In this document: in pieces, positions 13,740 to 26,065 of the stretch
How positions within the stretch are numbered: position 1 is the stretch's first letter
How the letters are laid out: every line of letters begins with the position of its first letter
Source of the DNA: Albugo candida
Lineage: Eukaryota > Oomycota > Peronosporomycetes > Albuginales
Length of the DNA: 64,000 nt
Reading direction: 5' to 3'
Assembly: GCA_040437565.1 (NCBI GenBank)
Contig: JBDOQK010000040.1
Coordinates: 1-64,000, forward strand
Notes under the pieces: generated by a model
What the model was told of the DNA's origin: nothing
Database searches by the model: none
Seen by the model: only the letters and a program-made list of their open reading frames with translations
Position numbers and translations under genes: made by a program

Positions 13740-15850
13740 ATTATGTTGTATGGGCGAGACAAGGTGCCTACCGAGAATATACCCGTTTATATCGCACCAT
13801 AGAGATGTACTGATTGATATGCGCTTAATATGGTACTATCACTCAAGTTACTCAACTCAAACGCAGTCTAAATCATTTGAGTGTGTCATTGCTTACATGA
13901 GAAGTGTAGTAGTATCTCGACTGTACTTGCTGTGTTCATCACTTAATAACCTTGCTCGTCGAATGCAAAGGAGATTCCTTGGTCACTTGCAAAAAGCACA
14001 ACGGCCAATACAGCGCATGATATAGACAGTACGATTGGTATTTATGCCTTTAGCTACGGTCTGAGTAAATGATTGTTCCCCTCTACCGAAAAAAATGTAT
14101 ACAGTTTCGTAATGAAGCATATGACTCAATCTCGAATTAATTACACTTATCCGTCCCTCCAAATCTGTCAAATTGATAAATAGTCTAGATTGAAGAAAAA
14201 ACTCACTGCATGCTCTTTCACTTCCATGCAATTTACTACAGTTGAACAATTTAATTCGTGAATGATTATCAAGCAATCAGCATCACATCAAAGAATATGA
14301 TTGTATGTATATAATCTGATTCTGATGCAACAATTCCCTTGACCAGTTAGTGAAGAACATTCTGTTTAACACCACGTACACCATGAACTCTCCAATGCAC
14401 GTCCGAGGTGACAGATGACAGTCCTTCCGAGTCGATACCAACGATGAGATCCGATTTGACTGTGCGTAACGCAACAAAAAAGAGACCGGGAAATAAGGTA
14501 CAGCCGCACGCATGGAATTAGTGGCGGGCCACATGCGACCAACTGGTAATCGCCGATAATTGAGATCTCATTTGCTCAATACAAGAGTGAGTTCTGATGG
14601 TGATTCCAGAAGATATCCGGACGTGAACGCAATAAGCCTATATGGAGATATTCCGAGAGGCGATGAAGAAGACGCTGGATGTTCTCGTTGCGATCCGATT
14701 TCTGCATTTTACGTATGTGCTCGAGTACATCATCGCGGACGGCACCAGGTATATACAGCGGGCTCATTTTTGTATGGCAGACAACAGCTGAACACGCGAT
14801 CTATAGGAGAAGACATGATGGATCTGCTGGGATTGAGATTCTAAAGTACATTGCTGAGAAAAAAGTCTGCACGCACAAGATCCGTGAAGAGTTTTGCACT
14901 ACAATTATCATTGAGTAAGTGGAATTCCGTGCTGTTATCACCATGCTGCAGATGTTGTAGCACACTGTCGGCATCGTTGACAATGATAAGATTGTTAGCT
15001 ATTGCAAGCGTTGCGTTCTTCTCATTCATGGTGTCTTAACATTTAATCGTATCGCACATGTAGTACACGTACAGTGGATGAAATGGGTCGACGCCTGTTT
15101 CAAAGTATTTAGTGACCACAAGAATCAAATAGAATAGGTAGAGCTCAGCAAGGAACCAGGGGCATTCAGCCACATGTACAATTCACTTCCAATCAGCTTG
15201 CTTAGATAGGTCGCATGGTATAAGTAAATTAGAAAGTAGAGAGTCTTGCTGCATCTCAATTGTTACTTCTACAAGCAATTGACACTGTTTCGGCGACAGA
15301 TGAGGTCTATTACTTTCAATCATTCGTATGACCAATTCAAGAAGCCTTCTTCGGAAACAATCGTGGGCAAAAGTGCATTTACGAGTTGTTAAGATCAACT
15401 CATATCGCTGCAATCAACTTGAGCATTCAGAGCTAATGTTCATCATCCACAGCAAGTACTATGTGTTCTCTATTAGTGCTCGGTGTCAACATATCGACAG
15501 CACGGATGGCGATGAAGCGAGCAAATGGCGTGATACTGCAGCGTCGGCGAATTGCAGACATGACAAAAAATGTCTCAATATTTCAGATCATCTTACATGT
15601 ATTGACAAGAAACCTTGGTCACATACACAGTCCGACGTCGACACGATAACATTCTGTAAAACCTCTGAGTAATTATAACCTCGCTATTCTTTTCCACGTA
15701 TGATATTCTTCTCAAGCAGCGCGAATTCCTGCTCTGCCGATGCTCGAGACAAGCAACAACTCTGGCGCGTATAAGTCTATTCTCATCGAAATCCGATTCG
15801 AGTAAGCCGATCGGTCATGGGGTACATGCAAACGATAGTAGCTAGAAAAG
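13740..15850. repeat. Unclassified dispersed repeat, family R2, copy 1
   Basis: Two blocks recur in the same order here, at 27,400-28,100 and at 51,690-52,530. The first is a left block near 13,768 with ctaccgagaatatacc, followed about 230 bp later by a caatacagcgc block at 14,006-14,018. The second is a right block near 15,672 with attataacctcgct and attctttt. Spacing between the blocks differs among copies (about 1.9, 0.6 and 0.75 kb), so copies carry internal insertions or deletions. I cannot assign a transposon class. Confidence 0.55.
15183..15413 (-). CDS. Hypothetical coding fragment, 76 codons
   Basis: A 76-codon minus-strand frame has coding-like composition, with a charged amphipathic middle (LLELVIRMIESNRP) and a Cys-containing C-terminus (LIPCDLSKQADWK). 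It lies within R2 copy 1, so it may be a transposon remnant rather than a host gene. No domain is recognised and no promoter or intron can be assigned. Confidence 0.2.
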   Translation of the reverse strand: MQRYELILTTRKCTFAHDCFRRRLLELVIRMIESNRPHLSPKQCQLLVEVTIEMQQDSLLSNLLIPCDLSKQADWK

Positions 15851-15949
15851 TGCGTGACTGTAGCATACTATACATGGACAAGGTGGTCAATGTGGAATAG
15901 AAGTAGGGAGGTCAGCTGAGTAGAAGCGAACTGAAAGGTGATATATAAC

Positions 15950-16640
15950 GCTTCCTCTGCCACTTCGTGAAGCGCCGACCGATCCGGCAACTGTCTGCAT
16001 GTCTGGCTAAGTGGAAAAACGTAAGAAGGTCGAATTTGGTTAAATTCACAAATGAGTTTGCAGATATTATGTGTGCAAGTGTACAGCAGGTGATGAAGAG
16101 GAAGCAGGGAAGGGTCTACGGCTGAGTTAGCACGACGTTTCCGTTCGAAGGATCATTCTTTATAGACCGTCGACGACTGGAGTATTATCCGGTACATCAC
16201 CGACGATCTATGTGGAACCCCCATTTGAGGTACAGGCCAGTACGATCTATCAAAATTTACAAACGAATATCACACGATTCATGTGCGTGAAGAAATGAAG
16301 CACACTTGTCGCACAAAGTATGGCGATTCAGTTATGTTGCACCCATCGCAAACACATTGGATCGGTAATGTGGCTGCCGTCTCTGTAGCGAATTATCGGA
16401 TCTGACGCATCAACAACGTTTGGTGGAGAGTAGCCAAATAGCGTACTCATCGCACACTCCAGGTTAGATGACTGCTGTCATATCCTGGGCATGTGCTTTT
16501 TGCCGGTCGTCAATCGCTTTCATTTTGTCGGAAACCACGCCAAAAGATCGACCGTAAAAGTGTGTAAGAAAGAAAGTCGACTAGCGAAAATCTCACCTAT
16601 CTCAGAAAGATCGTATCGAAATGTATCATGCGCCTAGCCA
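15950..16640. repeat. Unclassified dispersed repeat, family R3, copy 1
   Basis: The sequence acttcgtgaagc...gatccggcaactgtctgcatgtc aligns with 35,600-35,640. The downstream block with acattggatcggtaatgtggctgc aligns with 25,238-25,265 and 35,970-35,995. A further shared word, ccacgccaaa, occurs near 16,540, 25,460 and 36,180. The three copies are old and strongly diverged. Family and coding content are unknown. Confidence 0.5.
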
Positions 16641-17537
16641 GCCCTTCGCCGTTTTGGTTCGGATTCGATGATTCGATCATGCGTTGACCGAATTGAATAA
16701 TTTCATGGTTACATTACCCAGTAGTTCTGGAGAATTTTGGCCGAAAGCATATAATCAATTGCAATCATATTAGATTACAGGGAGGGCTATCGATGAATAG
16801 ACCAAGCGATTTGAGCCAATGGTGGATAGAAAGCCGAACAATCGGTGATACATGAAGGACTCTCACAGTGTTGGGTGTATGGTTCGACCGGTGCTCACCG
16901 TATGCCACGTTTCAACCTGTGCAACAACTTGAACTAGGTTTCGTACAGCGGTAAAGAAGACGCAAAATACTATCGGGGACCATCCATTTTCATCTGTTCT
17001 TGCGAGGATACGTTCGATTCTTGAAGTAGAAGAGACAAATCCGTGATTTGGGTCATGAGGCAGGACAGGTAGTCCGACGTTTTTGGACATAGATAGAATT
17101 AGCAACAAAATTCGACTTATAATCATCACGAGTAGCTCCAAAAATCGATGGGATCAATGCGCACTCCTTCATATCTACTATTTCCAGAACAAGGTACCTT
17201 CATGGGAAAAAATGCAAATAGCTGCTAGTGATCGTCCGTTGTTAGCTCTTCTACAGATTCTCCGCTCGTTGAGGGCTGTTCATCAATAACAATACCCACA
17301 CCAATGGATAGAACGTTGCCGGTCTTCTTAAGTTGGATTTCTTTGACTTCCAGACCCTTCAACCCAGCACTCATACATCATCATGAACGCCGACTTTAGT
17401 CAAATCTGGGTTATAAGCATGGAATTCCAAATCACATCTTTCATCCACATAAAAAGTAGTGCCTTTTTCCCCTCGAACTAGTCCAGAAAGAGCTTTGGTG
17501 TATTTCATTTGAGCATGCTCATGATATTTGTATCAAA
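16641..17537. other. No gene recognised
   Basis: A 92-codon minus-strand frame (16,863-17,141) is the longest open stretch. It shows no domain and is not supported as a gene. Confidence 0.4.
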
Positions 17538-20500
17538 CGTTTTGAAGGAAACATGTCAATTCAGATCAGAACCTGATGGGTTTAATCTCGTTACTGGAAG
17601 CACATTTGCACCAAACATACTGATGCTCTATTCGGAGTGACATTAGTGGTGCAAACTGTTTAAGGAGCGTCCTACCTGAAGAAAAAAGTCATGCAGTCTA
17701 CGCTTACTATGTTTGGTAAAAGAAGAATTAACCTCTCGAACGTAAGCGCTTTAAAATCCCAATCAGCTTGAATTATTGGCGCGCAATGAATCAAGTACTA
17801 GATTGCAACAAAGGCGCATCTGAAACTTACAATCTGGTCCGCTTTCGAGATAAATATATCTTACATCACATCGAGTACGATCTATTGCTGAAGTTGTAAA
17901 TACGTCATTTATATAGCAGCAATGCAGGTGCTCGTCCTCGAACGGTGACATACCATCTACTGAGAGACGGGTTCTTGATTGTTTGATTGATTGATGAGAC
18001 AATAGAAAAATCTCTATTTACGGCCGGTTTTGTCCCTTGGAACCGAAATCCAACATTGCTGTACTTCTTTCTTTCTCTATTCACAAGAGAATAAAATTGG
18101 CAAGCAAGCACCAGACTTTGTAGAACACTGTGTATTGGCTTTTGTTTTGCAACATAGTCTCATATCTGTGCAACGTTTTGAAAAACGCGGACAACTAAAT
18201 TGAGTTGAGGAGTCAGAATTCTGATAAAGTTCACACTCTTTTATTCCTTCACTTATACGACCAACGGATGAATCACGGCGGTTGCTTACTGAACTGAGCA
18301 CGAACAAACAATTATTGATATTATTGCTCTTTACCTCACGTGGCTAGGATGCGGTATGAACTCGGCGCGGCCAACACAGCACTAATTTTTTCACCGCCAT
18401 TCTCATCAATCAGAAAAGATTCTTGAAGCACTTGACATGGGAGAGAAAGGCATAGTGGATGTGTCGATTAGACATCTCGTGCAGCCAGTTCGTAATAAGT
18501 ATCAGAGGACTAGATGTATGGATTATAGGTATGGAAGACCATCTTTAGGAATGGAGGATCCCGAATGATAGTACAACTTGGACTGGCAGTTAAAGATCAT
18601 TGTGCACAAATCAGATGGTGCTCATTATGAAGGCAGATATATCTTATATTCAACGTAGGCAATAACGAGATGAGAAAATGTAATCACGCCGAATCATCGA
18701 CCAGTTCATTCCAAGAAAAAGCTTATCTTTCAACAGCACAAAATGCCTCATTCGAGTGCATGAGAATTATGTTCGGTTCGTCCAAAGCCGAGCACCTTTG
18801 CTCTTGACTCTTTATAAAACCTGCTTTGTCGTCGAGATCTCATAAATGTTAGACGTGCTACAGAAGTGCCCTTTAGGACAGCGTAGCATAGTTTTTTTAG
18901 AAAAAGTGATGGGTTCATATACCGCTTCGATACGCATACACTTGATAAGTTAGGTGCACTGCTCGTGTGACTAGCGCGAATTTGATAAACATTCTGCTTG
19001 GGAATCCGGCAGACTATTTATCGCATTGGCTCTATGCTCGTTCAAGACTCATCAAGTCTAGAGCCTTACATAGATGTAGCGTATTGCACAAACGGAATCC
19101 AACACAGCTTTGTCATCGATTACGATTAGCGTCTATTGAAAACTGAAATGGTAGACGAGTGAGCTGGTCGCTTTGTTTGATGTTGCTGCATCGTAGATGG
19201 TTTTGTGTTACCACATCCACGACAATTCGAAGATTGCGCGGGTAGAGAGGAAGCTGGAGTATAGAGAACTAAGTGAGGTTGGTGTTCCCACGTTCTTAAG
19301 GTGCTGGACTCGCATCAGATGTTTAGGAAGCTCGGGATCAGACTGACGGTGAGCAATTGTGCCACAATCCTAGACTACAAACTTTAAGGGGAAATGGAGC
19401 ATGCCATATATCTTCAGTGTTCGACCATACGTCATTGTGGCGTTCGGAGTGCTTCGGCATCAAGACAGATCTGATATGGCTCGAAGATGGTTTATCTTCC
19501 CATTGCGGAATGAGACGGGCTTTGTCGACATTGTCAAGTCTACAGAAGTTTGGTGAATAAAAGACTGGTGAATGCTAATAGCTGTATAAGTCAATGACAC
19601 GAGTACAAGAACATGGTGCGCGAAGCTCCACTTACACTTGCCAGGATAGCGCCTTTTTTCATAGAAGACCGTACGGCGATTCAATAAAGAGAAATGATGC
19701 TATATTTACTTTTTGGTTAAATCCTCTGCGGGATATCGAATCATATATATTGCACCACTCCCCCTTTCGGTTCTGATAAACTTGATGCTCAAATCCTTTA
19801 TGAGCTTTGGTCCAATCTTGATGGCGTTGGTATCCTCCCCAGTGAAAGCAATCCGAGAGAGCGGGATGGACAGTGTTCGGAGTAAAGATGTTTCGTCAAA
19901 ACCGTACATCAGTTGTACAATCCCCCTATCATTTTGTTCAGACTCACTAAGGAAGTGAGCTGGTATTTGTATATCGCGATACATTCCTTCATCGAAAACG
20001 AAACGAGTTGGCACAACTCTAACTGTTCCGGAAATCTTCCACGTTGTTTTAGAAAGATACCATGTGTTTTTGAATTCAGACTTAGCTTTCACGTCAACTA
20101 CTCTCTCTGCATACTGACTGTGTGTATCATCAGGAGAGTTCCATTCAATCTCAATCGTCACTTTATAGCTCTCGATTTCTTTAGTATTTTCACTTTCAAC
20201 TGGGTCAGCGGTCTTAACGTGAAAATGGAAAAGTTCAAGCGCCTCCTTTTTTTTTTGACACGGTTTGAGCTCGATTTTGTCGCGTTTCTCTCCAGCACAT
20301 TCCGAGTATCTGTCAGTGTACGTGTCGAAAGAAATTAAAGTACCCTTTTCCTTCAGGATTGGTGGGTATTTACATGTAGTTGTGAGATGTGATTGGATAA
20401 AAACGATAGCTTGCGAAAAGATGCATAGCTGGCTGCGTGATATCTTCATATTGTTTCGTAATGACGAGACAAAGTAAATTCGTGAATGAAAAGATGCTCA

Positions 20501-20857
20501 ACAGTTTTTCTTCATATTTACTATTGGAACACGTGTACATGATTGTTTGGCTCCGGCCAATTCCGGAATTAACTAAGAACTTGGTAATGAATTAACAAGT
20601 CGGGCAAGTGTTGTCAATGTCGTCGTCGTTTGTGATACCAACATCAACCCTCTTTACAGCGCATCGCACTTCTATTTATTATTTTCCCAAGGATATCAAA
20701 TATCGACTTATTGATAGTATATTAATTGACATGTCTGGCGCCTGAATTACTTGTCCTGTCATGTAGCAGTGTGAAGCTGTCGAATTAGATTGAATTGATC
20801 TGAAGGCTTGTAGATCATTCTATATATAGATGTAATATACTATGATGGTTAAAGTCA
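17538..20857. repeat. Segmental duplication, copy B (twin at 2,672-6,165)
   Basis: This is the counterpart of copy A, colinear over about 3.3 kb and in the same orientation. It carries the intact secreted-protein gene near its right end and runs directly into the 99-bp satellite array at 20,858. The non-coding two thirds show no gene. The gene-bearing part appears better conserved than the flank, which would fit selection on the protein, but I have not measured this. Confidence 0.8.
19706..20449 (-). CDS. Secreted protein of unknown function, paralogue B (247 aa)
   Basis: An intact 247-codon frame starts with MKISRSQLC and ends TKK-stop (TAA). Residues 1 to about 25 form a hydrophobic signal-peptide-like segment (IFSQAIVFIQSHL) ending near TTTCKYPP. 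No further membrane segment is visible. The mature part is charged, with a Lys/Glu-rich patch near residues 55-75 and few cysteines. The C-terminus carries GSGAIYMI, matching the ends of the paralogues at 26,066 and 42,884, which is why I group them. The start is fixed by the signal peptide and by the same start in paralogue A. It lies in duplicated segment B, with 99-bp satellite repeats beginning about 410 bp upstream. A host-directed role is inference from secretion and duplication only; no enzyme motif is seen. Confidence 0.8.
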   Translation of the reverse strand: MKISRSQLCIFSQAIVFIQSHLTTTCKYPPILKEKGTLISFDTYTDRYSECAGEKRDKIELKPCQKKKEALELFHFHVKTADPVESENTKEIESYKVTIEIEWNSPDDTHSQYAERVVDVKAKSEFKNTWYLSKTTWKISGTVRVVPTRFVFDEGMYRDIQIPAHFLSESEQNDRGIVQLMYGFDETSLLRTLSIPLSRIAFTGEDTNAIKIGPKLIKDLSIKFIRTERGSGAIYMIRYPAEDLTKK

Positions 20858-21166
20858 GGTGAATTGATGCGGACGCCACACAAAAGTCAAATGAAACAGA
20901 AACGTTGCCCTGCGTCTTGTTGCGCAAGCGCGTCATATTCGATATATTGCGTTTGAGGTGAATTGATGCAGACGCCATACAAAAGTCAAGTGAAACAGAA
21001 CCGTTGCCCTGCGTCTTGTTGCGCAAACGCGTCATGTTCGATATATTGCGTTTGAGGTGAATTGATGCAGACAGCATACAACAGTCAAGTGAAACAGAAC
21101 CGTTGCCCTGCGTCTTGTTGCGCAAGCACGTCACATTCGATATATTGCGTTTGAGGTGAATTGATG
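20858..21166. repeat. 99-bp satellite array 1, three units plus a partial unit
   Basis: Units start at 20,858, 20,957, 21,056 and 21,155 with ggtgaattgatg, exactly 99 bp apart, and end in atattgcgttt. The last unit runs into the gap at 21,167-21,266, so the true length is unknown. Since 99 is a multiple of three, the minus strand stays open through the array as a 33-residue repeat (for example LRNKTQGNGSVSLD). I regard this as an open satellite frame, not a proven protein. The array begins about 410 bp upstream of secreted gene B. Confidence 0.9.
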
Positions 21167-21266
21167 NNNNNNNNNNNNNNNNNNNNNNNNNNNNNNNNNN
21201 NNNNNNNNNNNNNNNNNNNNNNNNNNNNNNNNNNNNNNNNNNNNNNNNNNNNNNNNNNNNNNNNNN
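21167..21266. other. Assembly gap (100 N)
   Basis: One hundred N between the satellite array and the acidic-gene fragment. The flanks are not duplicated. The satellite probably caused the break, and its size is not real. Confidence 0.95.
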
Positions 21267-21903
21267 GCTCAGACAACCTTCAGACGATTACTCAGACTCA
21301 GATGAGAAAGAATCAGACTCAGAAATATACTCAGTTGGAAGTCTCATGGAGACATCCCCACCCCAATTTTCTGTCGACAATGTTGCATTCATTTGTTATC
21401 GGTATCCTTCTAGCGAGCGTAGGCTTTGTGCTCTCGGGACTGAAGTCAAAACCTGGCGAGTATGAAGCTGTATCGAGTATATCGTGGATGGAAAGGTCTC
21501 AGGCTTCCAATCGGCTACGACCAGTTCAACACGGAAGCAAGTGTGTGAGTCAATGAACAAAGGAACACGTTTGATCGATTCGTATGACGCGGAAAAGCCT
21601 CAGACATTGTCAGTCTTCCTAGTACGTGAACCCGATATTCACTTCATGATGCGAGATGGTCGAATATTTCAAATGGCGAGGAGCAAACCATGACGCGTAC
21701 CTGAAAAAGAAAAGGGATCTTTTCGTGTAATTGGTTCTGGGGCTCAAGACACGTCAACGGTAAATCACTGCACGTCTCGACATATACTCTATACTAAGTC
21801 CATCAAAGAATTGCAGTGGAGAGATGCATCTGACCTGGAGACATACTCAGCCCGGTCCTACTCATATCTCAGCCCTTTAAACAATTACTGCTACCTTCCC
21901 TGC
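21267..21903 (+). pseudogene. Fragment of an acidic protein gene, copy 1
   Basis: One frame starting at 21,268 encodes an acidic stretch (DDYSDSDEKESDSE), then FSVDNVAFICYRYPSSERR, then MNKGTRLIDSYDAEKP and MMRDGRIFQMARSKP, and then GSFRVIGSGAQDTST and HILYTKSIKELQWRDASDL. It stays in a single frame to about 21,903 except for two in-frame TGA codons, after TWRV (near 21,463) and after RSKP (near 21,693). A near-identical copy lies at 28,635-29,075. The copies diverge abruptly after QWRDASDL. The protein is not recognised. It looks like part of a host gene, truncated at both ends here. The TGA codons could be decay or unseen introns. Confidence 0.55.
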
Positions 21904-24900
21904 CGATATCAAGGTTTACCGGCAGCAGCCACATAATAGGACGAATAAAGATGATGCTGTATGCACACGATTTAGCCTCGATAGAATACCAGGAGGATCT
22001 TGCAATGCGTTTGATGCGTGAGGTCAAACACGAGATTCAATGTACGGAAGTACTTCCAAAAGCGTCTCTCCCATGTAAAGCTCTCGGCTTATCACACTCA
22101 AACCCTGAAAATCCTTTTCAAAGTTGCCAAACAAGCATCATCACCACCTCGAGATCGATGATGAGTAAATGCAGCGTCCAAAATTTGCACGTCTTTCAAA
22201 ATCACAAGATGGTACTTTATATGAGTTCTTTGAATTGTATTCTTGGCTTTCTTGAGATCGGATACACAGGAGAACGGAAATTTGAGCATACACCAGTTTG
22301 ACACATCGTAATAGCCACAAATACTTTGAAGAGACTATGATTAGACAAGCCAGCTTGTACGTTCGGCATGCGCACAACATTGTATCCGTAAGATGATAAG
22401 CGATCAAGCCCCATCACCGGATGATGCTTTCTTTTCGTAGTGGTTTGCATGTTATCCGTCTCTCCGAAGCATGAAGGTGTAACGTTTCTTTTTACCTTCT
22501 TAATGCGACATCTGGACAAAACATATCTGATGATCCATCGGAAAAAAAAAGACAATCATCTTTAGTTGTAAATTATAAGCAGAGGCATTGTGGTTTGTCA
22601 CGTCGCCAATACGGAGGCAATCAATGAAAATACACCACGTCTAGAGGGTTTTGATACTATTCAGGATGAATAATGCGGTAGAGAGGTTCAATTGAAGCTT
22701 CGGCACGAGATCATACAATGTCAGCATCATCGACAATGATGTTTGTCATCAGAAGTATGATGTCGATATACCCACTGAAATCTATTTCAAGCGGTCAGGA
22801 ACACTGGGGAAGGTAGGCACATTATGCCGTCAAATCTCAAACTAGTCCCGCTATGGAGAAAAAATTGTCATCTACCATGAACAAACATGATTTATGCAAC
22901 GGAACCATAAAAGAAAATGCAATCATGTAGCCCATATTTCAACGAAAGGGCTAGAGTATATAAAATGCAATCATAATTGATCCGAACAACGAAGAAGTGA
23001 CAGCTTGGAATACTGTGAATGAAAGCGAGAAGAGAATACAGCGAGACGTTCCATTGCAAATAGAACTGGACTCTCAAGAATTCCAACAGAACAGACTATC
23101 CTCCAAGTTCTGGCTTGAGCCCATGTGTACTGTCTATGATAAGGGCATGCATATGCAAAGTGCTGCTCTTACTTGTCAATTAAAAATCCTCAAATATTCC
23201 ACAGAAAACAACGATTTGTAAGAGGGACAAAGTCCGTCCGAAATGCTGGCAATTACAAATCAGTACTAACGCAGGGCCGCAATTCCATAATTGCTACGCC
23301 ACCAAATTACCAAATGATCAAGAAATTGATGTGAATCGCATGCAAGATTCACAGAGTATCATCTTACAATGTCTTCGCATCGACGGCCGTTGATCTATTT
23401 TTCTGTGGCTACAGATCGTTCCTTGTGCTTTACGTCTCTGCTTTCTATGGCTGATCGAAAGCAATCTCAAAAGTATCTTTAAAGTGAACTGAAATGAACT
23501 GCTAGAGTGCTCTGTTTGGCGGCATTTATCCTTCTCCAAACTAAAAGATGAGGTGAAGAAAGAAGATAGGGAAGCTCAGGTATATCATCATAAGTGCAAA
23601 AATAGTCTCGACAAGAATAGGTACAGTATTGTTAACGCAACATTCCAAAACAATGTGATCTATTTTCGATTCATCCGACTTCACCGAATCGACAAAAGCT
23701 GACGAGAGCGTTCCTTGAGTAGAAATTGCTCTTGTTGTATTCATAATCGGCTCCAAACCTCTTCTTTTGGTTTCATTCCAATAGCCTCGAGCGTATTTCT
23801 TCTCGACGCTATCGTTCCTCAGTAAATGATTTATCATAAAAGTCACCTACGAACAATACCCCGGTGATTATATGCCTGCGTCAGAACCAGAATTTAAGAT
23901 GTCAAACTAAGCGTCTGATTGTTCTGAACAAGATTTATACGGGAAGAACTAGCGATTCATTATATAATATCGTAGAATGGATCAAGCTAGGCCGTACTTT
24001 AGGAAGGATGAGGTGGAAGCAATGCAGGTGGTGTCTGAATCAGGGGTACGACTTCTTTTGCATTATGTTGAAAAGCAAGAGATGTCAGACGCTTTCAAGA
24101 ATATGTCGATTGATTGATTCCGAGAGACGAATGGTCAGCGAAACTGTATCAGATTCGATTCAAACCGCTTGCTGAGTATCATAATTGTGGAAAAAGTATA
24201 AACAATACCCGGCATGTTTCCAGAGACAGAAAGGTTGCAGGGCAAGGACGGTCGTCTCATCATCATATTGGATTCTTGTGAACATCATTATACTACTATG
24301 ATTGCGAATGAATTAGCATGTTACTTTCCTGGATTATTTGAGGCCTCTTACCGGAGTGAGCTGACGACGATATTTTATATTTCGAGAAAAATCCTTTCAT
24401 TTATTTAATTAGCACGTTTGCATCTTATTGGACAACTTCAGTCAAACTCGAATAAACTTTATCTGATAATGGTAGATGCTTGGAATGCAATATTTAATTT
24501 GGAAAGATATACATGCACATATATTATGTCGCCAAAGATTGCTCCTTGACCAAATGGAGCGCTTCATCACGAAGCATCAAGACCTCGAGATGTTCTCCTC
24601 ACCCCCCCACTACCAAGCTACTCGATGGACACTTTTTTCTGTGTCCTTGAATTAGTTGGGTTCATACGATGAGCTAATCGGTCATAAACATTTGCACCAT
24701 ATCAGTACCAAAACAATGTGCAGAACGCGCGTCGTCGTACCATACTGAACGCAGCATCTGGGAAAGATGATGAAGCTGTAGTAAACGTTCCGGCGTCGAT
24801 TGAGTAGAGTTCAATTGAAACATGCAATATAGCGCTTGAACTCTGCTACTTTGTGGTATATCGAATTGTCCCGCAACATTTTGTTTGTTAAAAGAACGGA

Positions 24901-25179
24901 AGAACGTGAGATGCACAGTCAAAGTTGGAGATGGCTACAAATATCATTAGAGAGATCATGAGTGCAGGTTTACGGCAGTCAATGCCGTAAAGCGAGGAAG
25001 GGGTCTTAAAGCAGATGGTACTGGTTCCCCTCAGAGAAGCACCTTGGTACACATTTGACGGCTGGGCGTGTTGTCTGAGACATCACCGAGACGTTTGAAG
25101 GACAGGAAGACAAGACCTATCAGAACACAGAATCGAATGTCCCTAATCCCATAGGCTTTGGGTGTCAACGAGAATAATT
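21904..25179. other. No gene confidently recognised
   Basis: Two medium frames stand out: 21,951-22,301 plus (116 codons) and 23,541-23,846 minus (101 codons, ending in a hydrophobic segment IFALMMIYLSFPIFFLHLIF). Neither has a recognised domain. The part at 24,540-24,680 resembles 35,270-35,420 (ccaaatgg...ctcgatg...tgtgtc), so old dispersed repeats are present. Confidence 0.4.
23541..23846 (-). CDS. Hypothetical small protein with C-terminal hydrophobic segment
   Basis: A 101-codon minus-strand frame begins MTFMINHLLRNDSVEKK. It has mixed charged composition, a KSDESKIDHIVLECC stretch, and a strongly hydrophobic last 25 residues that could span a membrane. No family is recognised. Neighbouring sequence is repeat-derived, so it may be a fragment of a longer decayed frame. 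Confidence 0.25.
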   Translation of the reverse strand: MTFMINHLLRNDSVEKKYARGYWNETKRRGLEPIMNTTRAISTQGTLSSAFVDSVKSDESKIDHIVLECCVNNTVPILVETIFALMMIYLSFPIFFLHLIF

Positions 25180-25460
25180 TCGTAGTTTATTGCATTGATC
25201 GCACAAAGAATGATCTCTTGTAGTGCGTCGAGCAAGGCACAAACACATCGGATCGGATGATGTAGCCGCAATCTATAATGGAGCATCAGATGTAGCTCTT
25301 TACCACAATCACAGATTGGCACATGCAGCACACACTGCGGATAAGATGTCTACAGACACATCGTGTTCACGTGCTTTCACTTAAAGGAGCATCGTACACG
25401 CCTTTTAAATCATTCCGCGTGACTGCTGGTCTCAACCGCATTCATTTGTAATATACCACG
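25180..25460. repeat. Unclassified dispersed repeat, family R3, copy 2
   Basis: The block cacatcggatcggatgatgt with ccgcaatctataatg matches copy 3 near 35,975-36,007 and copy 1 near 16,350. The minus strand reads LHYRLRLHHPIRCVC, comparable to HYRLRPYYPIRCIC in copy 3, so an ancestral coding sequence on the minus strand is likely. The family is unknown. Confidence 0.45.
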
Positions 25461-26065
25461 CCAACGAATCAACTAGAGATAATTAGCGATGGACAGGGTC
25501 AAGGGACACTTTATCGAGTTGAACGCACCAAAACGTGGCAGGAATGAAGTACCCGTGGGACCATGGCGCCGATTTTTTAGGTTTTTGTTAGAGCCTTGAT
25601 TTGAATCCGATTTATTGCTTTGTCAGTACGTTGTACGTCGGCGCGCTTGTACTGCATTAAGGATTACTTGAGGTCATTCCAGGGAATACGGGAAGTACTA
25701 TGGCTGAGTAGAAAAGACCAAGTCATCTGTACCAATGAATGGCATAGGAATATTTGGATGTTCAGATGATTTATATTCATCGGGGAACGACACGGACAAG
25801 ACTGACCGACCGTCTGAACACTCACCAAAAGTATGATAAAATGCTGTGCGAGTTGATCATTACTTATTGCCTGTCGCAAAAAGAGAAGAGTATGCGGTCT
25901 CTCAGACATCGTACGATTCAAACGCGTCGGTCTCTGAAGCAAAGTACCTAGTCTACATTAATTGTGACATGCATTTGAGAATCACAAAAACTGATAGAAA
26001 ATGGAAGGATCACAAGGTCGAATTTTGTTCATGTATTACTCTCAGTACCCTGGAGTTGATTGCAG

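Noticed and set aside
20820-21134. A repeat protein encoded by the satellite (minus strand)
   Set aside because: The frame is open only because the unit is 99 bp; no start context, signal or homology supports a protein, and array 2 breaks the frame.
24674-24922. A host gene on the minus strand
   Set aside because: The region resembles 35.2-35.4 kb and looks like repeat sequence; no domain is seen.
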